DNA of 64,000 bases from JBMNIZ01 sp050951405 (lineage in GTDB: Bacteria > Bacillota > DULZ01). This document shows, piece after piece, positions 23,985-31,796 of this stretch. The DNA is taken from the NCBI GenBank assembly GCA_050951405.1, contig JBMNIZ010000002.1, forward strand, positions 124,001 to 188,000, read 5' to 3'. The translations under genes were made by a program, and so were the position numbers. The notes under the pieces were generated by a model. The model ran no database searches. It was not told the DNA's origin and saw only the letters and a list, made by a program, of their open reading frames with translations. How positions within the stretch are numbered: the first letter of the stretch is position 1; each line of letters opens with the position of its first letter.

Positions 23985-25715
23985 TTAAGCCAGCCCGTAC
24001 TTTTTTAATTTTTCGTAGAAAGTGCGGCGGCTAATTCCCAGGGCCTTGATGGCCGCGCTCTTGTTATTATTATGCATACGCAGCGCTTGCCGGATGGCTT
24101 CTTTTTCCACCCGGGCGATGAGCTTGGGCAGGGCCATGAACTGATCTCCCTGGGCGGTCTGGCCGGGAGCCCGCACCTCTTTCAAATACCAGGGCAAATG
24201 CTCCGGGGTCATTACCCCTTCGCCGCAAAGGATGGCCCCGTGTTCCACCGCGTTTTGCAGTTCCCGGATATTGCCGGGCCATTTGTGACTTAGGAAGATA
24301 TCCATCACCTGGGGAGAAATAAATATTTCCTTTTTTCCCTGTTCCCGGCAGTACTGCTTGATGAAATGTTCCGCCAAAAGGGGAATGTCGTCTTTCCTTT
24401 CCCGCAGGGGAGGAAGGATAATGGGCATCACGTTGAGCCGGTAATACAGGTCTTCGCGGAAAGTCTTTTTGGCCACCATGGCTTCCAGGTCTTTATTGGT
24501 GGCGGAAATGATCCGCACATCCACCTTGATGGGGCGGCTGCCGCCCACTTTCTCGATTTCTTTTTCCTGGGTGGCCTTCAATAATTTGGCCTGCATGGCC
24601 AGGCTCATATCGCTGATTTCATCTAAAAAAAGGGTGCCCCGGTCCGCCAGTTCGAATTTGCCGATCTGTCCGCCTTTTCTTGCCCCGGTGAAGGCCCCTT
24701 CTTCGTAACCGAAAAGCTCGCTTTCCAGGAGCTGTTCGGGAATGGCGGCGCAGTTTACTTTGATCAGGGGCCGGTCCTGGCGGGCGCTGCTTTTATGGAT
24801 GGCTTGGGCCAGTACTCCTTTGCCCACCCCGTTTTCTCCCCGGATCATCACCGTGGCGTCGGTGGGGGCCACCCGGGCGGCCAAGGCCAGGGCGTCCAGG
24901 AAACGGCTGTTTCTCCCCACCAGGCTTTCAAAGGCGGAAGGAAGCTTGTTTTTTAATTCCAGTTCCTGCTGGAGGTAATGGGCTACTCCTTTCATCCGCT
25001 GGAGTTCGATGCTGAGCCGGATGGTTTCATCGATGTTCCGGAAAACGGAGACCACTCCCACCTTTTTTTCCCCTCGGTAAATAGGAGTGATACTGGCCAG
25101 CACCTCCACGCCGATGGATTGGATGCGGATGCGCTGGTTGATGATGGGCGGGTCCCCTTCCAGGACACCCAAGCAGAGGGAGGTGGGCTCCACTATCCGC
25201 ATGTTTTTGCCCAGAATTCTTCCCGCTTTTACGCCCACAATGCGGGAGTAGGCGTGGTTCACGTAGACGATGGTGGCGGTTTCGTCGATGATAATGATGG
25301 CATCGTGGATGGCGTCGAAAATGTCCGATACGGGCAGCAGGTCATTTATTTTGCCAAAGGTTTTCAAACCCCGGTGGTTGGCGGAAATGGCCCCCACCAG
25401 TACTTCTTCCTGGTCGATGACATAAATCTGTTGCAGGCGGTGTTCTTCAAACAAGGAGGGCAGAATCCCGGCGTTTTCATAACTGCAAACCACTTTTCCT
25501 GGGGCTTCCATGAAGGGAAGCAGGTTTTTCCCGCTGTTTTCCCGGGGCAGCTTGGCCCGCCGCACCTGCCCCAGCAGGCATCCCTTTTCATTGACTACCA
25601 GCCCGGTCTGGCGCCCGTTGTTGTCCAGTATCTTCCTGGCCTCATGGGCCGGTGTTTCCAGGGGCAGGACCACCAGCGACCCCAGGGGCACGTTGATCAT
25701 GTCTTCTACCAGCAA
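23985..25715 (-). CDS. Sigma-54-dependent activator: CBS pair, PAS, AAA+, Fis-type HTH
   Basis: 576 aa, TTG start at 25715 with AAAGGAGGG at a spacing of about 7. Order: a CBS-pair-like region (1-125, with GLVVNEKGCLLGQV and IYVIDQEEVLVGAI), a PAS domain (about 130-240, DAIHDAIIIIDETATIVYVNHAYSRIVG), the AAA+ domain with Walker A GENGVGKG, the sigma-54 contact loop GAFTGA, Walker B GTLFLDEISD, and a Fis-type helix-turn-helix at the end (NKSAAIKALGISRRTFYEKLKK). It hydrolyses ATP to open sigma-54 promoters in response to a small ligand sensed by CBS or PAS. The obvious target is the -24/-12 promoter directly downstream. It has no receiver domain, so no kinase partner is expected. Confidence 0.93.
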   Translation of the reverse strand: MLVEDMINVPLGSLVVLPLETPAHEARKILDNNGRQTGLVVNEKGCLLGQVRRAKLPRENSGKNLLPFMEAPGKVVCSYENAGILPSLFEEHRLQQIYVIDQEEVLVGAISANHRGLKTFGKINDLLPVSDIFDAIHDAIIIIDETATIVYVNHAYSRIVGVKAGRILGKNMRIVEPTSLCLGVLEGDPPIINQRIRIQSIGVEVLASITPIYRGEKKVGVVSVFRNIDETIRLSIELQRMKGVAHYLQQELELKNKLPSAFESLVGRNSRFLDALALAARVAPTDATVMIRGENGVGKGVLAQAIHKSSARQDRPLIKVNCAAIPEQLLESELFGYEEGAFTGARKGGQIGKFELADRGTLFLDEISDMSLAMQAKLLKATQEKEIEKVGGSRPIKVDVRIISATNKDLEAMVAKKTFREDLYYRLNVMPIILPPLRERKDDIPLLAEHFIKQYCREQGKKEIFISPQVMDIFLSHKWPGNIRELQNAVEHGAILCGEGVMTPEHLPWYLKEVRAPGQTAQGDQFMALPKLIARVEKEAIRQALRMHNNNKSAAIKALGISRRTFYEKLKKYGLA

Positions 25716-25879
25716 GGGTCTCCCTCCTTTCCGGGGAAAATAAAAATATAAAAAATTATGATAATTAAAAAGCCTCAGACTTCTTTTTTCCTGCCCTCGG
25801 CAATCTTAGTCTATTCTATTCGCTGGGCGGGGCCTTTTCTCCTTCTTATTTCTAAAAAGATGTGTTTGAACGGTTGATG

Positions 25880-26270
25880 GAGATAAGGAACGGTCGTCGG
25901 ATGTCAGATGTCAGTCGTCAGTCGTCAGATATCAGTCGTCAGCCGTCAGAATACGGTCTTCGGTATTCGGGTCATCCTTTCGGGTCAACGGGCTGATGTA
26001 GTCATCAGCCCCTACATCGAACACGTGAATGACGCAAAAAACGTAGGGGGCGATGACCACATCGCCCCGGAAATGCAATAGCCCGCAAATGACGCCAATA
26101 AATTTTACGGGCGGACACGGGGGCCATTGATAACGGTCGTCGGATGTCAGATGTCAGTCGTCAGATATCAGAATACAGTGGCATTGGTCCGACCATTCCA
26201 ACCTCCAACATCTAACCTTCAACCTCCATCCAGCCGTAGGGGCCGATGCCCACATCGGCCCGCAACTGCA
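25880..26270. repeat. Dispersed hairpin/heptamer repeat, cluster 4
   Basis: Fills the gap between the divergent activator and phosphofructokinase genes. Plus-strand heptamer arrays: 25891-25974 (12 units, the longest in the window) and 26134-26182 (7 units). A second-type array lies at 26193-26234 (CCATTCC, AACCTCC, AACATCT, AACCTTC, AACCTCC, ATCCAGC). Hairpins: GGGCTGATG..CATCAGCCCCTAC (25992), GTAGGGGGCGATG..CATCGCCCC (26043), GGGCGGAC (26110) and GTAGGGGCCGATG..CATCGGCCC (26235). About 100 bases from 26034 recur almost identically from 27718. Confidence 0.9.
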
Positions 26271-26287
26271 GATAACACAACCCGGGC

Positions 26288-26312
26288 AGGAAATGCGGTT
26301 TTTCTTGTCGAA
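26288..26312 (+). promoter_or_regulatory. Conserved upstream motif AGGA-N15-GTCGAA
   Basis: AGGA (26288-26291) and GTCGAA (26307-26312) are separated by 15 bases, about 70 bases before the phosphofructokinase start. The same two blocks 14 bases apart precede wzz (28047-28070) and the SLH gene (51699-51722). TTGTCGAA also resembles a Spo0A box. The role is unproven. Confidence 0.4.
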
Positions 26313-26379
26313 GACAGAGAAAAACTTTGAGCCAGAACAAAAACAAAGACAGATCAGCCAACCAAAAGGAGGAAATGAA

Positions 26380-27408
26380 ATGCATCTGGGAATTCTCACC
26401 GGAGGCGGGGACGCACCGGCCCTGAACGCGGTGATCCGGGCGGTGGTGCGGACCGCCGTTTACAAATACGGGTTTCAGGTCACCGGCTTCCGGGACGGTT
26501 TCAAGGGGATGATTGAAAAGGACTATTACCCCCTGGGGCTGGATCAGGTCAGCGGCCTCTTGCCCAAAGGGGGCACCATTTTGGGCACCACCAACCGGGA
26601 CAACCCCTTCGCTTACCAGGGAAGGGATGCCAGCGGGGAAGTGGCGGAGACTTTCCACAGCCTGGGTTTGGATGTGCTGCTTACCTTAGGGGGAGACGGC
26701 ACCCTGGGGATCGCCATCGACTTGATGGAGAAGCGGCGGCTGCCTGTGATCGGTATTCCCAAGACCATTGATAACGATTTATATTCCACCGACTATACTT
26801 TTGGTTTCCACAGCGCCGTGCAGATGGCCACCAACGCCTGCGACATCCTCCATGACACGGCGGAAAGCCACCACCGGGCCATGATCCTGGAAGTGATGGG
26901 GCGAAATGCGGGCTGGATTGCCCTCCATGCGGGGATGGCCGGCGGGGCGGATATCATTCTCATTCCGGAAGTTCCCTTCAGCTTGGAGGGAATTTGCCGG
27001 AAGATCAAGGAAAGAATAGACCGGGGCAAGAAATTCAGCATCATCGTTTTGGCGGAGGGGGCCAAGATACCCGGGGAGGAAGACGGTGCCGTACCCCGGG
27101 AGGGAAGGGCCAATTTTTTGGCCCGGCTCATTCAGGAAAAAGCCTGCATCGAAGCCAGGGCCACGGTTTTGGGCCATTTACAAAGAGGAGGTTCGCCCAC
27201 TGCCTTTGACCGGATCCTGGGAACCCGTTTCGGTTCCTATGCGGTGGATTTGGCCGCCAGGAAGGAATTCGGGCGGATGGTGGTGCTCCAGGGGGATCGG
27301 ATTTCTTCGGTGCCTTTGACCCAGGAGGTGAAAAAGCAAAAGCTCATTAATCCGGATCACCAGTTGATCCAAACCGCCTGGGCCATAGGGTTGTCCTTCG
27401 GTGAGTAG
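26380..27408 (+). CDS. 6-phosphofructokinase (group III type)
   Basis: 342 aa from the ATG at 26380, with AAGGAGG at a spacing of 7; an upstream in-frame start at 26293 is not supported. PFK motifs: GILTGGGDAPALNAVIR (4-20), GGDGT (104-108), PKTIDND (127-133, catalytic Asp), MGRNAGW and HLQRGGSPTAFDR. Phosphorylates fructose 6-phosphate in glycolysis. Gly107 in GGDGT, the position of E. coli Gly104, favours ATP. Lys128 in PKTIDND is shared with pyrophosphate-dependent enzymes but also with actinobacterial ATP enzymes, so the donor is probably ATP but not certain. Monocistronic and flanked by repeat clusters on both sides. Confidence 0.93.
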   Translation: MHLGILTGGGDAPALNAVIRAVVRTAVYKYGFQVTGFRDGFKGMIEKDYYPLGLDQVSGLLPKGGTILGTTNRDNPFAYQGRDASGEVAETFHSLGLDVLLTLGGDGTLGIAIDLMEKRRLPVIGIPKTIDNDLYSTDYTFGFHSAVQMATNACDILHDTAESHHRAMILEVMGRNAGWIALHAGMAGGADIILIPEVPFSLEGICRKIKERIDRGKKFSIIVLAEGAKIPGEEDGAVPREGRANFLARLIQEKACIEARATVLGHLQRGGSPTAFDRILGTRFGSYAVDLAARKEFGRMVVLQGDRISSVPLTQEVKKQKLINPDHQLIQTAWAIGLSFGE

Positions 27409-27414
27409 GGGGCG

Positions 27415-28030
27415 AGGAACGGTCGTCGGATGTCAGATATCAGTAGTCAGTCGTCAGAATACGGTCTTCGGTATTGGGGTCATCCTTCGGGTCAACGGGC
27501 CGATGTGGTCATCGGCCCCTACGTGAAACGGATGTCAGTCGTCGGAATTGGGGTCATCCTTTTGGGTCATCGGGCCGATGTGGACATCAGAACAGTCGTC
27601 GGATGTCAGATATCAGTAGTCAGTCGTCAGAATACGGTCTTCGGTATTCGGGTCGTCCTTTCGGGTCAGCGGGCCGATGCCTACATCGGCCCCTACATCT
27701 ATCCCGGAAATCGCGTTAAAAAATGTAGGGGGCGATGACCACATCGCCCCGGAAATGCAATAACCCGCAAATGACGTCAACAAATTTTACGGGCGGACAC
27801 GGGGGCCATTGATAACGGTCGTCAGTCGTCGGAATACAGTGGTCGGTATTGGGGTCATCCTTTCGGGTCCTATAACGGGCTGATGTGGGCATCAGAACGG
27901 TTGTCGGATGTCAGATATCAGTAGTCAGTCGTCAGAATACGGTCGTCGGAATGTGGGGTTATCCTTTTGGGCCAACGGGCCGATGTGGTCATCGGCCCCT
28001 ACGTGGAACACGTGAATAATGGGAAATCGC
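27415..28030. repeat. Dispersed hairpin/heptamer repeat, cluster 5 (largest)
   Basis: Five plus-strand heptamer arrays: 27420-27482 (9 units), 27529-27556 (4), 27593-27655 (9), 27816-27857 (6) and 27898-27960 (9). Each is followed by TCCTTTCGGGTC-type spacer and a hairpin such as GGGCCGATG..CATCGGCCCCTAC. Two copies lose the right hairpin arm and run directly into the next array (ACATCAGAACAG at 27582, GCATCAGAACGG at 27889), which suggests growth of the cluster by recombination between units. No gene is present in this 700-base gap before wzz. Confidence 0.92.
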
Positions 28031-28046
28031 GAAAAGGGGTTTTAGC

Positions 28047-28070
28047 AGGAAATGGGGCTTTATTGTCGAA
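28047..28070 (+). promoter_or_regulatory. Conserved upstream motif AGGA-N14-GTCGAA
   Basis: Second copy of the motif also found before the phosphofructokinase and SLH genes. It ends 43 bases before the wzz start, so it could be part of the promoter or an operator of the exopolysaccharide operon. Confidence 0.4.
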
Positions 28071-28112
28071 AGCTAAGGAAGACCGCCCCGCGGGAAAGGA
28101 GCCGGAAAACTG

Positions 28113-29396
28113 ATGGAAGAAGAAATCTCCCTGAGGGAATTAATAGAAATCCTCCTCCAAGGAAAATGGATTATCGGCGGCATCACGGTTCTCGCCCTTC
28201 TCGCCAGCGGTTTCATCAGCTACTTTGTGCTGGAACCCACATATGAAGCCAGGGCCACCATGCTGGTGGTGGAACCCAAAATCGAAGTGAGGGGCATCGA
28301 CAGCAGCGCCTTATCCGTTTACTTGGAATCCCTTTCGGAAACACTGCAGCTGTCTTTGGATACGTATAAAAACCAGGTGAAAAATCCGGCCATTCTGGAC
28401 CGGGTGCGGAAAAAACTGGATCTGGACCCGCAAAAATATACTATCCGTTCCCTGAGCAACATGATCAAGGTGACCGTCCCTGAAAAAACCAACCTGATGG
28501 AGATAGCCGTGACCAATCCAGACCCCCGATTGGCTGCGGATCTGGCCAATACCCTGGCGGAAGAATTTGTGGCTTTCATCGATGACCAGGGGAAGAAACG
28601 GGTGGACCGGTCAATCCCCATCTTGGAAGACCAGCTGGCTACCGCCCAGGAAAATCTGGACCAGGCCCTGGACGAATACACCCGTTTCTTGAGCGAGACC
28701 CGGGGAGTGGACCACTTGGAAAAGGCTTACGAAGTGAAAGTGGCCCTTTTAACCAATCTCCAGACGAATCTGGTGACCGCCCGGCTGGAACTAGATGCCA
28801 TCAAAGCAGGTTTGGTTGAAGGGGAAAAAAACCTGCAAAACATCTCCCCGGTGATCATCACCGAAAAGAGCCTGGGAGAGGACCAATTGCTCAGGGCATA
28901 TGTGGAAGAAAAGACAAAGGGGGATCTTTCCCAACTGGTCGGGATCAAAATGCAGAGCGAAGAAGTGAACCAGGCTTATGTGGCCCTTTTGGAGCAAGTG
29001 AACATGGATAAAATCACCGCCGGCCAACTGCAGAGCCGGATCGCCGGGCTGGAAGAGGCCATCAGCCGCACTTCCGGTGAGGTGGAGGCCCTGCAGATCG
29101 AACTGGCGGAGAAAAAAGCAGTGGAAGAAAGGCTGCAAAACAGGCTGAACAACGCCAAAAACAACTACGATCGGATCATGGCCAAGTACCAGGATGCGCT
29201 GGCTGCCAGCAGCATCGAAGGGGCCGGGGCCCAGATCAACTTGGTGGCTCCCGCCTGGGCGCCGGCTGCACCGGTGGGGCCCAGGAAACTGTTCAATCTG
29301 GCCCTGGCCGGGATCCTGGGGGCCGCGCTTGGTGTCTTGACGGCTTTGTTCAGGCATTACTGGATAAGCTCCGGTGTTCCCAAGCCTTCGGCCTAG
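28113..29396 (+). CDS. Wzz-type polysaccharide chain-length/co-polymerase protein
   Basis: 427 aa; GGAAAGGAG before the ATG. An N-terminal cytoplasmic stretch (ISLRELIEILLQGKW) and first membrane helix (IIGGITVLALLASGFISYFV) are followed by a long extracellular region with extensive coiled coil (about 150-375), then a proline-rich motif (APAWAPAAPVGPRKL) and second helix (NLALAGILGAALGVLTALF). This is the layout of Wzz and of tyrosine-kinase modulator proteins that set the length of Wzy-made polymers. No kinase domain or kinase gene follows. First gene of the exopolysaccharide operon. Confidence 0.9.
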   Translation: MEEEISLRELIEILLQGKWIIGGITVLALLASGFISYFVLEPTYEARATMLVVEPKIEVRGIDSSALSVYLESLSETLQLSLDTYKNQVKNPAILDRVRKKLDLDPQKYTIRSLSNMIKVTVPEKTNLMEIAVTNPDPRLAADLANTLAEEFVAFIDDQGKKRVDRSIPILEDQLATAQENLDQALDEYTRFLSETRGVDHLEKAYEVKVALLTNLQTNLVTARLELDAIKAGLVEGEKNLQNISPVIITEKSLGEDQLLRAYVEEKTKGDLSQLVGIKMQSEEVNQAYVALLEQVNMDKITAGQLQSRIAGLEEAISRTSGEVEALQIELAEKKAVEERLQNRLNNAKNNYDRIMAKYQDALAASSIEGAGAQINLVAPAWAPAAPVGPRKLFNLALAGILGAALGVLTALFRHYWISSGVPKPSA

Positions 29397-29419
29397 CTGC
29401 GGGGCAAGAGGTGGAAAAA

Positions 29420-30433
29420 GTGAATTTTGCTATCATCGGTTGCGGACATATTGCCAAAAAACACGCGGCGGCAATTGAAACCATTCCGGGAGCCCGCTTG
29501 GCGGCTGTCTGTGATGTGGATGCCGGGAAGATGGCCGATTATGCGCGCCATTACGGGGCCAAAGCTTATCCTGATTTGCGCAGGCTTCTGGCGGACCCTG
29601 CCGTTGAAATAGTGAATATTTGCACCCCCAGCGGCCACCATGCCGCTATGGCCATGGAGGCGGCCAGGGCGAAAAAACATGTGCTGGTGGAAAAGCCTTT
29701 GGCCCTTACCTTGGAAGAGGCAGAGGCCGTGATCAAGTGCTGCCGGGAAAACCGGGTGAAATTGGCCGTAGTCCATCCCAACCGGTTCCGGCCGGCTATG
29801 ATGGAATTGAGGAAGCTGCTGGACAGGGGTTTGTTGGGAAAGCTGTCCCATGCCAATGTGACCGTGCGCTGGAACAGGAACCAGGCTTATTACGATCAGG
29901 CTCCCTGGAGAGGGACCAAGGCCATGGACGGCGGGGTTTTGATGAACCAAGCCATTCACAGTCTTGATCTGCTGTTATGGTTGATGGGCCAGGCGGTGGA
30001 AGTGCAAGGGATGTCCGCCACTCGCCTGCGGCAGATTGAAGCGGAAGATGTGGCGGTGGGCAATGTGCGATTTGCCAGTGGGGCCCTTGGGGTTATCGAA
30101 GCCGCTACTACTATTTATCCTCAAAACCTGGAAGAAAGTATCAGCATCTTCGGCGAAAAGGGCAGCGTGAAAATCGGAGGAAAGACTGCCAACCGGTTTG
30201 AAATCCTACAGCTGGCCTCACTGACTGAGGAAGAGACCAGGGAAATTATGGAAAGGGTTGAGGCCGATCCTTTGGGCAAACCCGGCCACCAGTGGATTAT
30301 GGAAGATATGATCCGGGCCGTTCAAGAGGATGAGGAGCCGGCTATAAACGGGGAGGAAGGAAAAAAAGCCTTGGCCTTGGTTTTGGCTTTGTACCGGTCG
30401 GCAGAAAGCGGTCAAAGGGTGAAGTTGAGTTAA
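29420..30433 (+). CDS. Gfo/Idh/MocA oxidoreductase, WbpB/WlbA-like
   Basis: 337 aa from the GTG at 29420, which has AGGTGG at a spacing of 6; a GTG at 29411 adds three residues. Rossmann motif FAIIGCGHIAKKH, then the family motif VEKPLALT and the catalytic-region pattern GGVLMNQAIHSLDLLLWLMG. In WbpB/WlbA enzymes this fold oxidises C3 of UDP-GlcNAc-uronic acid, giving the keto sugar for transamination. The locus also encodes the needed dehydrogenase (30459), aminotransferase (38110) and acetyltransferase (39259), which supports that role. Confidence 0.85.
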   Translation: MNFAIIGCGHIAKKHAAAIETIPGARLAAVCDVDAGKMADYARHYGAKAYPDLRRLLADPAVEIVNICTPSGHHAAMAMEAARAKKHVLVEKPLALTLEEAEAVIKCCRENRVKLAVVHPNRFRPAMMELRKLLDRGLLGKLSHANVTVRWNRNQAYYDQAPWRGTKAMDGGVLMNQAIHSLDLLLWLMGQAVEVQGMSATRLRQIEAEDVAVGNVRFASGALGVIEAATTIYPQNLEESISIFGEKGSVKIGGKTANRFEILQLASLTEEETREIMERVEADPLGKPGHQWIMEDMIRAVQEDEEPAINGEEGKKALALVLALYRSAESGQRVKLS

Positions 30434-30458
30434 AAAGATTGGCTAGGGGATCGGTCCA

Positions 30459-31793
30459 GTGACAGCGGTGACGAAAGACTTCAACAAACATGCGCAAAAA
30501 TTATTCCGAAAATTGGAAAGCAAGCAGGCGATCATCGGGGTAGTGGGCTTGGGCTATGTGGGGCTCCCTTTGGCAGTGGAAAAAGCCAAGGCGGGCTACC
30601 GGGTGATCGGCTTTGACGTTCAACAAAAAAGAGTGGACATGGTGAATCAAGGAGTTAACTACATCGGCGATGTGGTCAATGACGAAATGAGCGCCATTGT
30701 GGAAAGCGGTCACCTGCAGGCTACCACCGATTATTCCCGCATCGGGGAAGTGGATGCGGTGGCTATTTGCGTGCCGACTCCCCTGGACAAGCACCGGCAG
30801 CCGGACCTCTCCTATGTGGAGGGCTCCGCCAAGGAAATTGCCAAATACATCCGCAAAGGAAGCTTGGTGGTGCTGGAGAGCACCACTTATCCCGGCACCA
30901 CGGAGGAAATCCTGAAGCCCGCCTTTGAAGCAGCCGGTTTCCGCTGCGGCGAGGATTTTTTCCTGGCCTTTTCGCCGGAAAGGGTGGACCCGGGGAACAA
31001 AGCATTTAAAACGAAAAACACCCCCAAAGTGGTGGGCGGTGTTACCCCGGTTTGTACCAAGCTGGCCGCCGCCATGTACCGGAAGGTGCTGGAAGGGGAC
31101 ATCCATGAAGTTTCCAGTCCGGCCGTGGCGGAGATGGGAAAGATTTTGGAGAACACCTTTCGCCATATCAATATTGCTCTGGCCAACGAAATGGCCATTC
31201 TCTGCCACAAGATGGGCATCGATGTTTGGGAGGTTATCAACGCAGCCGCCACCAAACCCTATGGCTTTATGCCCTTTTACCCGGGACCCGGCTTGGGAGG
31301 TCATTGTATTCCCATTGATCCCTTCTATCTGACCTGGAAAGCCAGGGAATACGATTACCACACCAGGTTAATCGAGATTGCCGGGGAAATCAATAACAGC
31401 ATGCCCGAATTCGTGGTCAACCGCTGCATGCAGATCCTCAACCAGGAAGGAAAGCCCTTAAAAGGCGCTAAAGTATTGGTGCTGGGCGTGGCTTACAAAA
31501 AGGACATTGACGACTGCCGGGAATCTCCGGTCATCGCCATTCTGGAGATGCTGGAAGGGGCGGGGGCCCACTGGAAGGTCGTGGACCCCCATGTGCCGGA
31601 ATTCAAGTTCAAAGGCCAAATGAAAGCCACAGAAAAATTAACCGCGGAGATGCTGGCGGAAGCGGACCTGGTGCTGATTACCACGGACCACAGCTGTTTT
31701 GATTATGACCTGATCGCAGCCAAAGCAAAAGTGGTCTTTGATACCAGGAATGCCCTCAAGGACAAGCGGCCTTTGATTTACTATAAGTTGTAA
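30459..31793 (+). CDS. UDP-N-acetylglucosamine 6-dehydrogenase-like (WbpA type)
   Basis: 444 aa, GTG start. Nucleotide-sugar dehydrogenase: GVVGLGYVGLPLAVEKAKAG (NAD site), VPTPLD, VVLESTTYPGTTEE, FSPERVDPGN, and the catalytic cysteine in GPGLGGHCIPIDPFYL. The longer, UDP-HexNAc type (WbpA/WbpO) is favoured over UDP-glucose dehydrogenase by GLPLA, the 'SPERVDPGN' signature and the C-terminal YKKDIDDCRESPVI. Probably oxidises UDP-GlcNAc to the uronic acid used by the WbpB-like enzyme upstream. Confidence 0.9.
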   Translation: MTAVTKDFNKHAQKLFRKLESKQAIIGVVGLGYVGLPLAVEKAKAGYRVIGFDVQQKRVDMVNQGVNYIGDVVNDEMSAIVESGHLQATTDYSRIGEVDAVAICVPTPLDKHRQPDLSYVEGSAKEIAKYIRKGSLVVLESTTYPGTTEEILKPAFEAAGFRCGEDFFLAFSPERVDPGNKAFKTKNTPKVVGGVTPVCTKLAAAMYRKVLEGDIHEVSSPAVAEMGKILENTFRHINIALANEMAILCHKMGIDVWEVINAAATKPYGFMPFYPGPGLGGHCIPIDPFYLTWKAREYDYHTRLIEIAGEINNSMPEFVVNRCMQILNQEGKPLKGAKVLVLGVAYKKDIDDCRESPVIAILEMLEGAGAHWKVVDPHVPEFKFKGQMKATEKLTAEMLAEADLVLITTDHSCFDYDLIAAKAKVVFDTRNALKDKRPLIYYKL

Positions 31794-31796
31794 GAG

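Noticed and set aside
25880..26270. CRISPR array
   Set aside because: Repeats are palindromic modules with 7-base words of no constant unit length, and no unique spacers or cas genes are present.
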